NCBI GenBank assembly: GCA_035471785.1
Contig: DATIPQ010000145.1
Coordinates: 1 to 64,000, forward strand
Length of the DNA stretch: 64,000 nucleotides
DNA from: Acidobacteriota bacterium
Lineage (GTDB): Bacteria > Acidobacteriota > UBA6911 > RPQK01 > DATIPO01
Reading direction: 5' to 3'
The notes under the pieces were generated by a model that was not told the origin of the DNA, did no database searches, and saw only the letters and a list, made by a program, of their open reading frames with translations. The translations under genes were made by a program, and so were the position numbers. Shown here in pieces: positions 8,870 through 17,967 of the stretch (the stretch's first letter is position 1; each line of letters starts with the position of its first letter).

Positions 8870-10480
8870 CTACTTCTCTTCGAAGAGAAGAATCTGCAAG
8901 GGCGTCACCGGCAGCGTCGTAAACTCGCCGGGGTCATCGCCCAACTCCAGGCCGGTGGCTGCCAAGGGCGCGTTCGACTCCAGCACCACCACTCCCTCGA
9001 AGTCGGTCAGTTCGGCGGACGGGAAGAGTTCGTCGATAAACAGCGAGAGGCGTGCGTTGGCTTGCAGAGCCTCGGCACCGGCGCCTCCCGCCACTTCCAC
9101 GCCGTCGAACCCCCTCAGGCTGAGGGTGATGAGTGAGTTGCCGTCGCTGCGCAGGTTGCGGATGGCCAATCCCGTGCGCACCCCGTCCTGCTGGCGGACG
9201 GGCACGATGGCGGACTCGATGGGCGTGCTGCCGGGAACTCCCGCGATTCCGACGTTGGGAATGCGGAAGCGGATGACACCTCCCACCTCGGCGGAAGCGT
9301 TGAGGCTGGCCGAGCCGATGGCGAAAGGGCCGTCAGGATCGCTGCGCAGGCGCAGACCTCCGTGCGGCGGCAAAACGAACTCGTGACTGGTGACGGGACC
9401 CACGTCGGTGTCATCGAGGAACTCGATTGCCAAAGGTTGCCCATTGGGCCCGAAAAACCTCAGCACTCCGGCTGCCGAATTGAAGCTGGAGGGATTGGTG
9501 AGGACGATGTCGGAAGTGAATCCGTCCCCTCCCCCGAACTGGGCGAAGTGCAGATCGAAGGGGCCGAGTTGGGCGGTGACCGTCCTGACCAGGGTGTCTC
9601 CCATGTCCGCCAGGCAGTTCTCGCTCTCGATGGTGGTCTCGGCTTCAACATCCCTCGGGATGACCAGGGGCGGCACGTTGGCGACCACCTCGATCGTATC
9701 GGGAACGGGAAGGGCGGGAGTGGAGAAGGGGCTTTGAGTAAAGAAGGTGCAAGTCGCCACTTCAGTCCCCAGTCCCGTGCACAACTCGCCGGGGTCGAAG
9801 AGGTCGCCCAAGACGTCGATGCTGTCTACCGTCCAGCCCGCGGGCAGGCGGTGGGCCACCGTAACCTCGGCGTCTGAGGGACCCAGGTTGGCCAGGTTGA
9901 TGGTGTAGGTCAGTTGGTCTCCTGCCTCGACCGAAGGGCTGTCGGCCATCACCATGGTTTCCCACCCGGCCTGGGTGAAGTTCTCGGTTTGGATGGCGGC
10001 GACCATGCCTCCCATGACCCCGGTCTGGCGGTTGTTGCCGTTGTTGGGGTCCAAGGTGGCGGAGGAGGCCTGGGCCCGGTCAGAGACCAGGAATGCGTTG
10101 CAGGGGGTGCTGCTGAAAGAGCGGGCCGTGAATTCCAGAGTCCGGGTTTCACCCACCCCGGTGGGTCCCGCCCAGGTGCAAGTGACCTGGCGGCCGAAGC
10201 CGATGCCCAGGGGAGTCTCCTGGCAGGAAGCTCCTTCGCTGGCCTCCATGCTTACGAAAATGTCGATGATGTCGTCGGTCAATTCCACGTCCGTGGCCGC
10301 GTCCGGCCCCTGGTTGGTGACCTCGACCCGGTAGCTGATGAGTCCCCCGGACAGCATGCTGTTGCGGTCGGGAGGGACGGTTTCCTTGGTCAGCACCAAA
10401 TCGGCCTCTTGGGCCCAAGCCGGCGCCGTCCAGAGAATCCCCAGCAGGATGAGAAAAGCGAACGAATGTTTGCGTGTCAT
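8870..10480 (-). CDS. secreted DUF11-repeat protein with C-terminal FAQFG module
   Basis: This 536-residue protein has a clear signal peptide (MTRKHSFAFLILLGILWTAP AWAQ, cleavage after AWA). Two DUF11/conserved-repeat domains follow (about 25-130, from EADLVLTKETVPPD, and about 165-290, from AGDQLTYTINLANLGPSDAEV). A C-terminal module of about 215 residues starts LHFAQFGGGDGFTSDIVLTNPS near residue 310 and ends GEFTTLPVTPL. The same module forms almost the whole of the upstream neighbour and occurs twice in the protein at 14192-17092. DUF11 domains are typical of surface or secreted structural proteins; the function of the last module is unknown to me. The start ATG follows AAGGAAC. It is 25 bases downstream of its paralogue and probably in one operon with it. 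Confidence 0.85.
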   Translation of the reverse strand: MTRKHSFAFLILLGILWTAPAWAQEADLVLTKETVPPDRNSMLSGGLISYRVEVTNQGPDAATDVELTDDIIDIFVSMEASEGASCQETPLGIGFGRQVTCTWAGPTGVGETRTLEFTARSFSSTPCNAFLVSDRAQASSATLDPNNGNNRQTGVMGGMVAAIQTENFTQAGWETMVMADSPSVEAGDQLTYTINLANLGPSDAEVTVAHRLPAGWTVDSIDVLGDLFDPGELCTGLGTEVATCTFFTQSPFSTPALPVPDTIEVVANVPPLVIPRDVEAETTIESENCLADMGDTLVRTVTAQLGPFDLHFAQFGGGDGFTSDIVLTNPSSFNSAAGVLRFFGPNGQPLAIEFLDDTDVGPVTSHEFVLPPHGGLRLRSDPDGPFAIGSASLNASAEVGGVIRFRIPNVGIAGVPGSTPIESAIVPVRQQDGVRTGLAIRNLRSDGNSLITLSLRGFDGVEVAGGAGAEALQANARLSLFIDELFPSAELTDFEGVVVLESNAPLAATGLELGDDPGEFTTLPVTPLQILLFEEK

Positions 10481-10505
10481 AAACAGTTCCTTGGCTCGGG
10501 CCGGT

Positions 10506-11324
10506 TTATCGGTTGCCTTGCGGCATCTGGCGGCGCACTTCAGCGATCTTTTCATTGAGCAGGATGACGTCGGGAAGAGGCGTCACCGGCAGGGTAGTGA
10601 ACTCTCCCGCGTCGTCGCCCAGTTCCAGGGCTGTGGCGGCAAAGGGGCCCTCGGCTTCCATCACCACCACTCCTTCGAAGCCGCTCAAGTCGAGTTCATC
10701 GAAGATCTCGTCGATAAACTCCGCCGAGCGGGCGTGGGGCTGCAGAGCGAGCGCGAAGAATCCGCCTGGCAGTTCCACGCCGTCGAAATCGCGCAGGCTG
10801 AGCGTGACGATCAGGTTGCCGGCGTCCATCAAGTTGCGCACCGCCAGGGCCGTGCGCACGCCGTCCTGCTGGCGGAAGGGGACGATGGCTCCCTCCAGGG
10901 GCTGGGAAGCCGGCACGCCGGCGATTCCGACGTTGGGGATGCGGAAGCGGATGACGCCGCCCACCAGGTCTCCCGAAGTGAGAGTGGCGGAACCCAGCGC
11001 TATAGGCCGGCTGGAGTCGGTGCGCAGGCGCAGGCCGCCTGCCGGAGCCAGCTCGAAGTTGACCGAGCTGACGGCCCCTTCCACCTCGTCGTCTACCAGT
11101 TCGATCTCCAGCGGCTGTCCGCTGGCGTCGAAGAAGTCGATGGTGCCGGATGCGGCAAAAAAGGTTGAAGGATTGGTCAGCACGATGTCGGAGCTGAAGC
11201 CGTCTCCGCCGCCGAATTGGGCGAAGTGCAGCTCGAAGTCCGTGATGACCCCGAAACGGGCCTCCTCCTTGGGCGGCTGCTGGGCCAGTGCGGGCATTAC
11301 GCAGGCCCACAGCAGAAGCGCCAA
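10506..11324 (-). CDS. secreted stand-alone FAQFG-module protein
   Basis: This 272-residue frame is nearly all one FAQFG module: LHFAQFGGGDGFSSDIVLTNPS near residue 30 to GEFTTLPVTPL near 255, followed by a short charged tail. It is strongly similar to the C-terminal half of the next gene, so the two are tandem paralogues. The reading frame opens with a TTG at 11324, giving a signal sequence that lacks its basic start (MALLLWACVMPALAQ). In the frame one base away, ATGATG at 11355-11350 encodes MMLTHVRSSLF. Joining that to the main frame at the TTT at 11324-11326 would give an ideal signal peptide. The start is therefore either TTG, or the gene has a one-base indel. Product likely exported; role unknown. 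Confidence 0.75.
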   Translation of the reverse strand: MALLLWACVMPALAQQPPKEEARFGVITDFELHFAQFGGGDGFSSDIVLTNPSTFFAASGTIDFFDASGQPLEIELVDDEVEGAVSSVNFELAPAGGLRLRTDSSRPIALGSATLTSGDLVGGVIRFRIPNVGIAGVPASQPLEGAIVPFRQQDGVRTALAVRNLMDAGNLIVTLSLRDFDGVELPGGFFALALQPHARSAEFIDEIFDELDLSGFEGVVVMEAEGPFAATALELGDDAGEFTTLPVTPLPDVILLNEKIAEVRRQMPQGNR

Positions 11325-11464
11325 AGAGGCTGGAACGCACGTGTGTCAACATCATGTCACCAAGTCTACGCTGTGCGGGGGCAATGTTCCAGCCTGCAAA
11401 GCGGCCTGCTCCGCTCGAGGTGCGGGCTTTCGAACATCGGCCTGGAAACTGTTAGACTTCCGCC

Positions 11465-12928
11465 ATGGCAGACATGGGGATTGCTTTCGTGGCCTCGGAG
11501 TTGGCTCCCTTCGCCAAGGTGGGCGGACTGGGAGACGTGGCCAGCTCGTTGCCGGCCTTTCTGCACCAGCAAGGGCAGGACGTGCGCGTCTTCGTACCTC
11601 TCTACTCGCGCTTTTACGACCAGGCCAATGACTTTTACCAGGTCGATTTCGCCCACAACGTGCCGGTGCGGCTGGCAGGAGAGGACATCACCTTCGACCT
11701 CTACACTCGTCCTTCCGGCGAGAAGGAGCCGGCACTTTATTTCATCCACTGCCCCCGCTTCTATCAAAGGTCGGGAATCTACACCGGCGATCCCGATGAG
11801 CATCTGCGCTTTGCCTACCTGTCGCTGGCGACTCTGGCGTCCTGTCAGCGGATGGGCTGGGGACCCCAGATCGTCCACTGCAATGATTGGCAGACCGGGC
11901 TGCTTCCCCTTTATCTGAAGACGCTCTTCGGCTGGGATTCGCTTTTCAGCTCTACCCGCACGGTCTACACCATCCATAACATCGGTTATCAGGGCGTGGT
12001 GGGAGCCGACGCCGTTTCCTCCCTGCAACTGAGTGAATACCGACATCTTCTCCACCAGGACGATTTGGCTCAGGGCAGGCTCAGCTTCATGAAGACCGGC
12101 ATCCTCTACTCCGACGTCCTGACCACCGTGTCGCCCACTTACGCCCGCGAGATCCAGGGCGAGATGGGAATGGGCCTGCAGGACATGCTGAGGCAACGCT
12201 CCGAAACCGTAGTGGGAATCCTCAACGGGGTCGACTACGATGAATGGAACCCCGAGAAGGATCCACACATTCCCCACCATTACTCGGCCGAGGATTTGTC
12301 GGGCAAGGCCAAGAACAAGGAGGTCCTGCTGGAGAAGCTGGGCTTGCCGCCGAGTTCGGAAGCCCCGGTGGTGGGCATCGTTTCTCGCATGGCGTCGCAG
12401 AAGGGCTTCGAACTGCTTTTCGACTCCATGCCCTGGTTTCTGGCCAATCACGACATGCGTCTCACCGTGCTGGGCAGCGGAGAACCGCGCTTGGAGGGCT
12501 TTTTCGCCGGGTTGCAAGGCCGCTTTCCCGGCAAGGTCTGCTATTACCGTGGCTACAGCGAGGACCTGTCCCACCTGATCGAGGCGGGCGCTGACATCTT
12601 CCTCATGCCTTCCAGGTACGAGCCCTGCGGTCTCAATCAGATGTACAGCTTGCGTTACGGGACGGTGCCGGTGGTACGCAACACGGGGGGCTTGGCCGAC
12701 ACGGTGGAGCAGTTCGATCCGCAGAGCGGAGAAGGCACGGGCTTCGTCTTCGACCACTACACGGCCGAAGGCTTGGGCTGGGCGCTGGGATTCGCCTTGC
12801 GCAGCTTTCCCCGGCGCAGCCAGTGGCAAGGATTGATGCGCAACGGCATGTCCAAGGACTTCTCATGGCAGCGTCAGGGCGGCATCTATATCGAACTCTA
12901 CCGGCGCCTGTGCGGCGCCCAGGACTAG
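11465..12928 (+). CDS. glgA: glycogen synthase (ADP-glucose type)
   Basis: This 487-residue GT5 enzyme transfers glucose from ADP-glucose to the non-reducing end of alpha-1,4-glucan. The KVGGLGDV motif is at residues 18-25, with HCNDWQTGLLPLYLK near 138 and YTIHNIGYQG. The C-terminal sugar-nucleotide loop EPCGLNQMYSLRYGTVPVVRNTGGL is near 384. Length and motifs are complete. No other glycogen genes (glgB, glgC, glgP) are in the window. The next gene starts 4 bases after the stop, so glgA and the ATP-grasp gene form an operon. A TTAGAC hexamer ends 7 bases before the ATG and there is no Shine-Dalgarno, so the message may be leaderless. Confidence 0.93.
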   Translation: MADMGIAFVASELAPFAKVGGLGDVASSLPAFLHQQGQDVRVFVPLYSRFYDQANDFYQVDFAHNVPVRLAGEDITFDLYTRPSGEKEPALYFIHCPRFYQRSGIYTGDPDEHLRFAYLSLATLASCQRMGWGPQIVHCNDWQTGLLPLYLKTLFGWDSLFSSTRTVYTIHNIGYQGVVGADAVSSLQLSEYRHLLHQDDLAQGRLSFMKTGILYSDVLTTVSPTYAREIQGEMGMGLQDMLRQRSETVVGILNGVDYDEWNPEKDPHIPHHYSAEDLSGKAKNKEVLLEKLGLPPSSEAPVVGIVSRMASQKGFELLFDSMPWFLANHDMRLTVLGSGEPRLEGFFAGLQGRFPGKVCYYRGYSEDLSHLIEAGADIFLMPSRYEPCGLNQMYSLRYGTVPVVRNTGGLADTVEQFDPQSGEGTGFVFDHYTAEGLGWALGFALRSFPRRSQWQGLMRNGMSKDFSWQRQGGIYIELYRRLCGAQD

Positions 12929-12932
12929 GATC

Positions 12933-14150
12933 ATGAACGTCATTTTCGTGGAACCTGCTTTTCCCAGCTACCAGCGCCAGTTCGTCCGCGGATTGCGGGA
13001 GGCCGGCGCCAACGTGATCGGCATCGGCGAGCGTCCGCCGGAGTATCTGGACGACGAACTGCGCCACTGGCTCTATCGCTACGAACGGGTGTCTTCGGTG
13101 GTCAACGAAGGGGCTTTGATGGCGGCTGTCAAACGCTGCCAGGCGCGGGAATGGATCGACCGCATGGAAGCCACCATCGAGGCCCACATCCTGCCGGCCG
13201 CCAAGGTCCGCGAGGCCTGCACGATTCCAGGAACCTCGGTGCGGACGGCCTTTCTGTGCCGCGACAAGCCGTCCATGAAAGAGGCTCTGCGCAAGGCCGG
13301 CGTGCCCGCCGCCCAATCGGTGGGCACGGGCGATCCCGAGGGGGCCCGGAAATTCGCCGCCAAAGTCGGCTACCCCATCATCATCAAGCCCCGCGATTCG
13401 GCCGGCGCCGCCGGAACCGTCAAAGTCCACAATGAGGAAGAACTCGAGGCTGCCATCAGCTCCAGCGGAATCTCTCAAGGCTACCAGGCCGCTTTGGAAG
13501 AATTCGTGGACGGGCATGAAGGCTTTCTCGACACCCTGACCATCAAGGGTCAGGTGGTGCATGAGTTCGCCTGCCACTACTACCCCAACGTCCTGGAGGC
13601 TATGCGCACCCGCTGGATCTCCCCTCAGATCATCACCACCAACCGCATCGAAAGCGAGGGCTACCAGGAGGTGCGCAAGATGGCCCGTACCGTCATCGAG
13701 GCGCTGGGCATCGGAACCTCGGCCACCCACATGGAATGGTTTTTCGGCTCAAAGGGCCTCAAGTTCTCCGAGATCGGCTGCCGGCCTCCCGGGGTAGGGG
13801 CTTGGGATCTCTATTGCGCCGCCAACGAATTCGATCTCTACAAGGAATGGGGCGTGGCCATCGTCCACCAACGGCCCTCGCAACGGCCCTCCCGGCGCTT
13901 TTCGGCGGGAATGATCGCCCTGCGGCCCGACCGCGACGGCATCATCCGCGGTTATAGCGGGACGGATTACCTGGAGTCCATCAACGAGTGGATCATCGAC
14001 GCCCACCTGCCTTCCCCCGGCACCCCCACCCAGCCGGTGGAAGCCGGTTACATGGCCAACGCCTGGGTGCGCGTTCGCCATCCCGACTACGACCGCTTGC
14101 GGGGAATGCTCAACAGCATCGGAGAACGGGTCAAAGTGCACGCCGGCTAG
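12933..14150 (+). CDS. ATP-grasp domain protein
   Basis: This 405-residue protein has a Rossmann-like preATP-grasp segment (MNVIFVEPAFPSYQRQFVRGL, about 1-100) followed by an ATP-grasp fold. GYPIIIKPRDSAGAAGTVKV near residue 147 is the phosphate-binding loop, ALEEFVDGHEGFLDTLTIKG follows, and MEWFFGSKGLKFSEIGCRPPGVG near 267 carries the metal-binding Glu. ATP-grasp enzymes join a carboxylate to an amine or thiol through an acyl phosphate, and relatives include the carboxylases and carbamoyl-phosphate synthase. The acceptor here is not known. It follows glgA by 4 bases, which suggests cotranscription and perhaps a role in storage or stress metabolism, but that is only context. Confidence 0.85.
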   Translation: MNVIFVEPAFPSYQRQFVRGLREAGANVIGIGERPPEYLDDELRHWLYRYERVSSVVNEGALMAAVKRCQAREWIDRMEATIEAHILPAAKVREACTIPGTSVRTAFLCRDKPSMKEALRKAGVPAAQSVGTGDPEGARKFAAKVGYPIIIKPRDSAGAAGTVKVHNEEELEAAISSSGISQGYQAALEEFVDGHEGFLDTLTIKGQVVHEFACHYYPNVLEAMRTRWISPQIITTNRIESEGYQEVRKMARTVIEALGIGTSATHMEWFFGSKGLKFSEIGCRPPGVGAWDLYCAANEFDLYKEWGVAIVHQRPSQRPSRRFSAGMIALRPDRDGIIRGYSGTDYLESINEWIIDAHLPSPGTPTQPVEAGYMANAWVRVRHPDYDRLRGMLNSIGERVKVHAG

Positions 14151-14159
14151 GGCGTGGAA

Positions 14160-14177
14160 GGCGCAATATACTGCGCC
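14160..14177. terminator. short hairpin between convergent genes
   Basis: GGCGCA at 14160-14165 pairs with TGCGCC at 14172-14177 around six bases, between the stops of the ATP-grasp gene and the minus-strand secreted protein. It has no T-run, so it is only a weak candidate for a bidirectional terminator. Confidence 0.3.
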
Positions 14178-14191
14178 TCCCAGCGATTGCT

Positions 14192-17092
14192 TTAGGGCTG
14201 CGGAATGACCGGCAAGGTCGCGAACTGGCCGGGACGCTGCTGAATGACCGTGGCCGCGATAGCCGCAGCCGAGGTCACCCGGATGCTGCCCGTGAAGGAG
14301 TCGAAGTCGATCGGGTTGGTCCATTCGACTTGGTTGACGAAAAGGGCTCGGTGTCCTCCGGCCTGAAGGATCAAGTCGGCTGATGCCACCGATTGTCCGT
14401 CAGCATTGAGCAGTTGCAGAGTCACGGTGGTCTGCCCGTCGCTGAGGTTGGCAATGGCCAGTCCCGTGTTGACGGTCAGCACGCCGTTGTTGCCGCTGGT
14501 CTCGATGGGTGCTAAGAAGCCGTCCTCAAGGGAGGCGCTGCTGCCCACTCCTGCGACTCCCTGCGGTCCTCCAAAGAGGATCACGCCGGCCAGGTCGCGG
14601 TCCGAAGCCACCCGCACCGAGCCCACCGACAAGTCGCCATCGCTGTCGGTTTGCAGGACGCGCATGCCTCCGGCCGGGACCGTGGTGGAGACTTCGCCGC
14701 CGAAGATCTGCTGGTTGAGATCGACGGTCAGCAGGTCGCCGTCGTCGTTGCGCAGCGAGACCTGCACAGTCTCGGCCTCCTGGTCTTCGCGGTTGACCAG
14801 GATGATCTGGCTGAACAGGCCCATGCCGTCCCCGAATTGGGCGAAGAAAAGGGAGCCGTCGCCGGCCTGTTGGGCGGCCGGCACCTTGACGAAGGGCATC
14901 AGGGAGGCGGCTGCGGCGATGTTGGGAATCACCGGCAGCGTAGCGAACTCTCCGGGTCGGGTCTGGATGACGGTGGCTGCGATGTTGCCGTCCGAGGTGG
15001 CCTTGACCAGTCCCCGGAAGTTGCTGAAGTCGATCTCCGGCGTCCAGTTGAATTCCGGCAGGTTTCGAGCCAGTTGGCCCAGCGCTGCCACACTGGGGCC
15101 GGGATTAGTGACCGCTAATTCCGCGCCGTCCTCATCGGTCAGGGTCAATGTGATGCTCGCGCTTTGCAGCTCGTCCAGGTTCTGAAAGGCAAGGCCGGTG
15201 TTGACTCCCTCGGCGGTAATGATCTCGACTGGAGCCGTGAAGCCTTGGCTGAGCTCCGCGCTGTTGGGCACGCCGGCGACTCCGAAGGATCCGCTGAAGA
15301 TCACCACTCCGCCAAGCGGCAAGCTGGAGACGACGGTGGCCGAGCCGGTTTGAAGCGGCCCCACTCCGTCGGTCCGCAAGACGCGGATCCCCCGCGGGGG
15401 CACCTCCACAAAAAGCTCTCCATTGATGTTGACGCCGTTGAGGTCGACCTGCAGCGGCTGGCCGCCGCCGTCGCGAAGCTGCACCAACGCAACGGCCGTT
15501 TCATCGGGATCAGGGTTGACCAGCAAGATTTGGCTGCTCAGGCCGCCCCCGTCTCCAAACTGGGCAAAGAAGAGGTTCTCGACCAGCGGCGAACTGAGCA
15601 CGGCAGTGTCGAAAGTACTTGAGTCATTGAGGATATTGGAGTCGAAAGACTCAGCGAAAACGTAGGCCACGTTCTCGAACGCGTCGGCCTGTTGTCCCCG
15701 CAGAGTCACCTGCACGGTGGCCATGGCGTCCGCTTCCAGGTCGCCCAATTCGCATTCCAACTGGCCGTCTTGCTCTTGGCAGGCGCCCTGTGAAGGGGTG
15801 GCGCCGGCAAAGACGGCACCTTGAGGAAGCAGATCGGTCAGGATGACCCCTTGGGCCTCTCCCGGCCCCTGGTTGGTGACGGTGAGTTCAAGATTGAAGT
15901 CGACCTCGGTGGGGACGGTGACCGGACCGTCCGTATGCTCGATGGCAAGGTCAGCTTCGGGAGTCGGATTGGCCAGAACGTCCACGAAGAGGGTATCGGT
16001 GCAGGGGCAGTCGCTGAAGACGGCTTCCAGCTCGAGTTCGACGCGGGTGTCGACGTCGATGTCCGGGGTCATCAGGGTCGCCGTCACGAAGTTGCTGTCG
16101 GCCAGGGAAAGCCCCATGAGTCCGCCGCCGTCCACGATTCGCCAGCGGAAGCTGCCGGGCACTACGGTTCCTCCCACCGCCGGACCTGAGGCCTCGCCTT
16201 CCAGGAGTTGATCCAGACCTCCCACCACCTCGATGGCCGTCGGGCCCGCGTCAACGGTCACGAACACCTCGCCGCATTGGCACATTTGAGGCGAAGGATC
16301 GGGATTGAAGGGGATGACCTGAGGGGGTCCCTGTACGCTGCTGCGGAGAGCCGCCTTGTCGCTTTTCACGGTGCTCTCACCGTCGCTGACCTCGACGGAG
16401 AGAAAATGCAGCGAGGGGAAATCAGCGGCCTGGAAAGGCAGCGAGGCCGCGCAGCCGAATTGGCAGCCGGCGACGGTCTGCTGGCTGAGCAGTTGACCGC
16501 TGCTTATTGGAAAGGCATTGGTGTCGGCGAAGAAACGAAAAACCAGGGGATTGTTGCCGCTGTCCTCGGCTTCTCCAGTCAGCATGACAGTCTCTCCCAA
16601 CTGCACGTGGCTGCGGTCAATACTCAACTCCACGTTGCGGGGGGCCGAGGACGGCACCGGGTTGCCGCAGCCGAAGGGGCTGGGCTCCACGAAAAAGGTG
16701 CGCATGACCGTAACCGGTTCATGGAGGAACTCGGTCACCGTCACGCTCACGGTAATCTGAGCGATACCCGATTCAACCGCGGGGTGGATCAGGATGGGCG
16801 CCCGCGACTGAGCCTCAAAAAACCGATTTTGGCGCATGCTGCAGAAGTTGCCGGTTCTGGTGCTGGTCCAGCCGCTGAAAGCGTAATTGGTGGGATCGGG
16901 ATCAACCAGGTCGAGTCCCAACTGTATGCCCGCGCCATTGAAAGGATTCTCGGCCGTGCCTTCGCTATTGCCCCCTTGCTCCCCTGTGATGAAAACGGTG
17001 GGCGGGGTGGGGCTCTGGGCAGTCACGGCCGACATCCCAGCCCATGCGGACAGCAGGACGATTAGGACAGTGCGCTTTCCGGCAGAAGACAT
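14192..17092 (-). CDS. large secreted protein with DUF11 and two FAQFG modules
   Basis: This 966-residue protein has a signal peptide (MSSAGKRTVLIVLLSAWAGM...TAQ). Ig/PKD-like segments with paired cysteines follow, then a DUF11 domain at about residues 378-470 (LAIEHTDGPVTVPTEVDFNL), and two copies of the FAQFG module at about 507-720 and 745-963. Each module starts LFFAQFGDG and ends F-A-T-L-P-V-I-P. The modules match those of the two genes at 8870-11324 more loosely than those two match each other. The product is probably surface-exposed or released. The start is an ATG with GGAGG 6 bases upstream; the open frame continues 92 codons further up but without a signal peptide. It is divergent from the ECF sigma factor gene, 299 bases away. 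Confidence 0.85.
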   Translation of the reverse strand: MSSAGKRTVLIVLLSAWAGMSAVTAQSPTPPTVFITGEQGGNSEGTAENPFNGAGIQLGLDLVDPDPTNYAFSGWTSTRTGNFCSMRQNRFFEAQSRAPILIHPAVESGIAQITVSVTVTEFLHEPVTVMRTFFVEPSPFGCGNPVPSSAPRNVELSIDRSHVQLGETVMLTGEAEDSGNNPLVFRFFADTNAFPISSGQLLSQQTVAGCQFGCAASLPFQAADFPSLHFLSVEVSDGESTVKSDKAALRSSVQGPPQVIPFNPDPSPQMCQCGEVFVTVDAGPTAIEVVGGLDQLLEGEASGPAVGGTVVPGSFRWRIVDGGGLMGLSLADSNFVTATLMTPDIDVDTRVELELEAVFSDCPCTDTLFVDVLANPTPEADLAIEHTDGPVTVPTEVDFNLELTVTNQGPGEAQGVILTDLLPQGAVFAGATPSQGACQEQDGQLECELGDLEADAMATVQVTLRGQQADAFENVAYVFAESFDSNILNDSSTFDTAVLSSPLVENLFFAQFGDGGGLSSQILLVNPDPDETAVALVQLRDGGGQPLQVDLNGVNINGELFVEVPPRGIRVLRTDGVGPLQTGSATVVSSLPLGGVVIFSGSFGVAGVPNSAELSQGFTAPVEIITAEGVNTGLAFQNLDELQSASITLTLTDEDGAELAVTNPGPSVAALGQLARNLPEFNWTPEIDFSNFRGLVKATSDGNIAATVIQTRPGEFATLPVIPNIAAAASLMPFVKVPAAQQAGDGSLFFAQFGDGMGLFSQIILVNREDQEAETVQVSLRNDDGDLLTVDLNQQIFGGEVSTTVPAGGMRVLQTDSDGDLSVGSVRVASDRDLAGVILFGGPQGVAGVGSSASLEDGFLAPIETSGNNGVLTVNTGLAIANLSDGQTTVTLQLLNADGQSVASADLILQAGGHRALFVNQVEWTNPIDFDSFTGSIRVTSAAAIAATVIQQRPGQFATLPVIPQP

Positions 17093-17391
17093 CAATACCT
17101 CCAAAATCATCCGTTCGATATCCCGTGCGCTCGCATGGGGGGTGGATCTCCGCGTCCAGGGCGGCCCTCCTCTTAACCCGTAGGGCCATGGCGGAATCCT
17201 CTCGCGTGGTCCCGACAATGCGGAGTATAACAACTCCGGCCCATTTGTAAGCCCCCTTTTCCGTAAAAATGCGAAAAAGATCGCGACGCGGCGGAAAAGG
17301 CCTCTTTGGAGCCCTCGGAACCTTGCCCGAGAAATGGAATTCTCCGATATTGAACCTAACCGCATCAACCTTCATGCGTCTCAAGGACTGA

Positions 17392-17967
17392 ATGGAAGCG
17401 ATCGACACGGCGGCCGTCGACTTGGCCCGCAGCGGCGATCAAGACGCCTTCCGCGATTTGGTGGAGCGCCACAGCCGCAGGGTTTTCGTACTGGCCTACC
17501 GGATAACCGGCAACGAATACGACGCTGAGGAGGTCGTGCAGGAGACGTTTCTGAAGGTGCACCGAAAGCTCAAGCGCTTTCAGTCGCGCAGCCGTTTCTC
17601 GACTTGGCTGCACCGCATCGCCGTCAACTGCGCCTACGACCTGCTGCGCCGTCGTCGCCGTCATGTGGACGGCCGGCAGGAGCCCGAGGAACATCTCGCT
17701 GGAAGGCATCAAGAGTGGGAAAGCGGGCGGCCCTCGGCGGAGCAGGTGCTGCTCAGTCAAGAAGCCTCCGACCGGGTCAAGAAGGCCCTCGGCCTTCTGA
17801 CACCGCAAGAGCGGGCCGCCTTCGTGCTGCGCCATTTTGAGGGCCTGTCCAGCAGCGAGATCGCTGACCGGCTGGGCGTGGGAAAAAGCGCCGCCAAACA
17901 CGCCGTTTTCAGAGCCGTACAAAAACTGCGCGGGAGGTTGCGGAGCTACGCAGGAGGACTGTCATGA
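17392..17967 (+). CDS. ECF-type RNA polymerase sigma factor
   Basis: This 191-residue protein has a sigma-70 region 2 (DAFRDLVERHSRRVFVLAYRITGNEYDAEEVVQETFLKVH, about 20-60) and region 4 (LTPQERAAFVLRHFEGLSSSEIADRLGVGKSAAKHAVFRAV, about 138-180). A short linker lies between them, typical of group 4 sigma factors of the RpoE type. Its stop overlaps the start of the next gene (ATGA), and that gene encodes a membrane protein with a zinc anti-sigma motif, so it is held inactive by its neighbour. No self-regulated promoter motif was recognisable upstream. Confidence 0.92.
   Translation: MEAIDTAAVDLARSGDQDAFRDLVERHSRRVFVLAYRITGNEYDAEEVVQETFLKVHRKLKRFQSRSRFSTWLHRIAVNCAYDLLRRRRRHVDGRQEPEEHLAGRHQEWESGRPSAEQVLLSQEASDRVKKALGLLTPQERAAFVLRHFEGLSSSEIADRLGVGKSAAKHAVFRAVQKLRGRLRSYAGGLS

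Noticed and set aside
15164-17065. Several plus-strand frames opposite the large secreted protein
   Set aside because: They mirror a G+C-rich gene with a signal peptide and recognised domains; no domain or ribosome site supports them.
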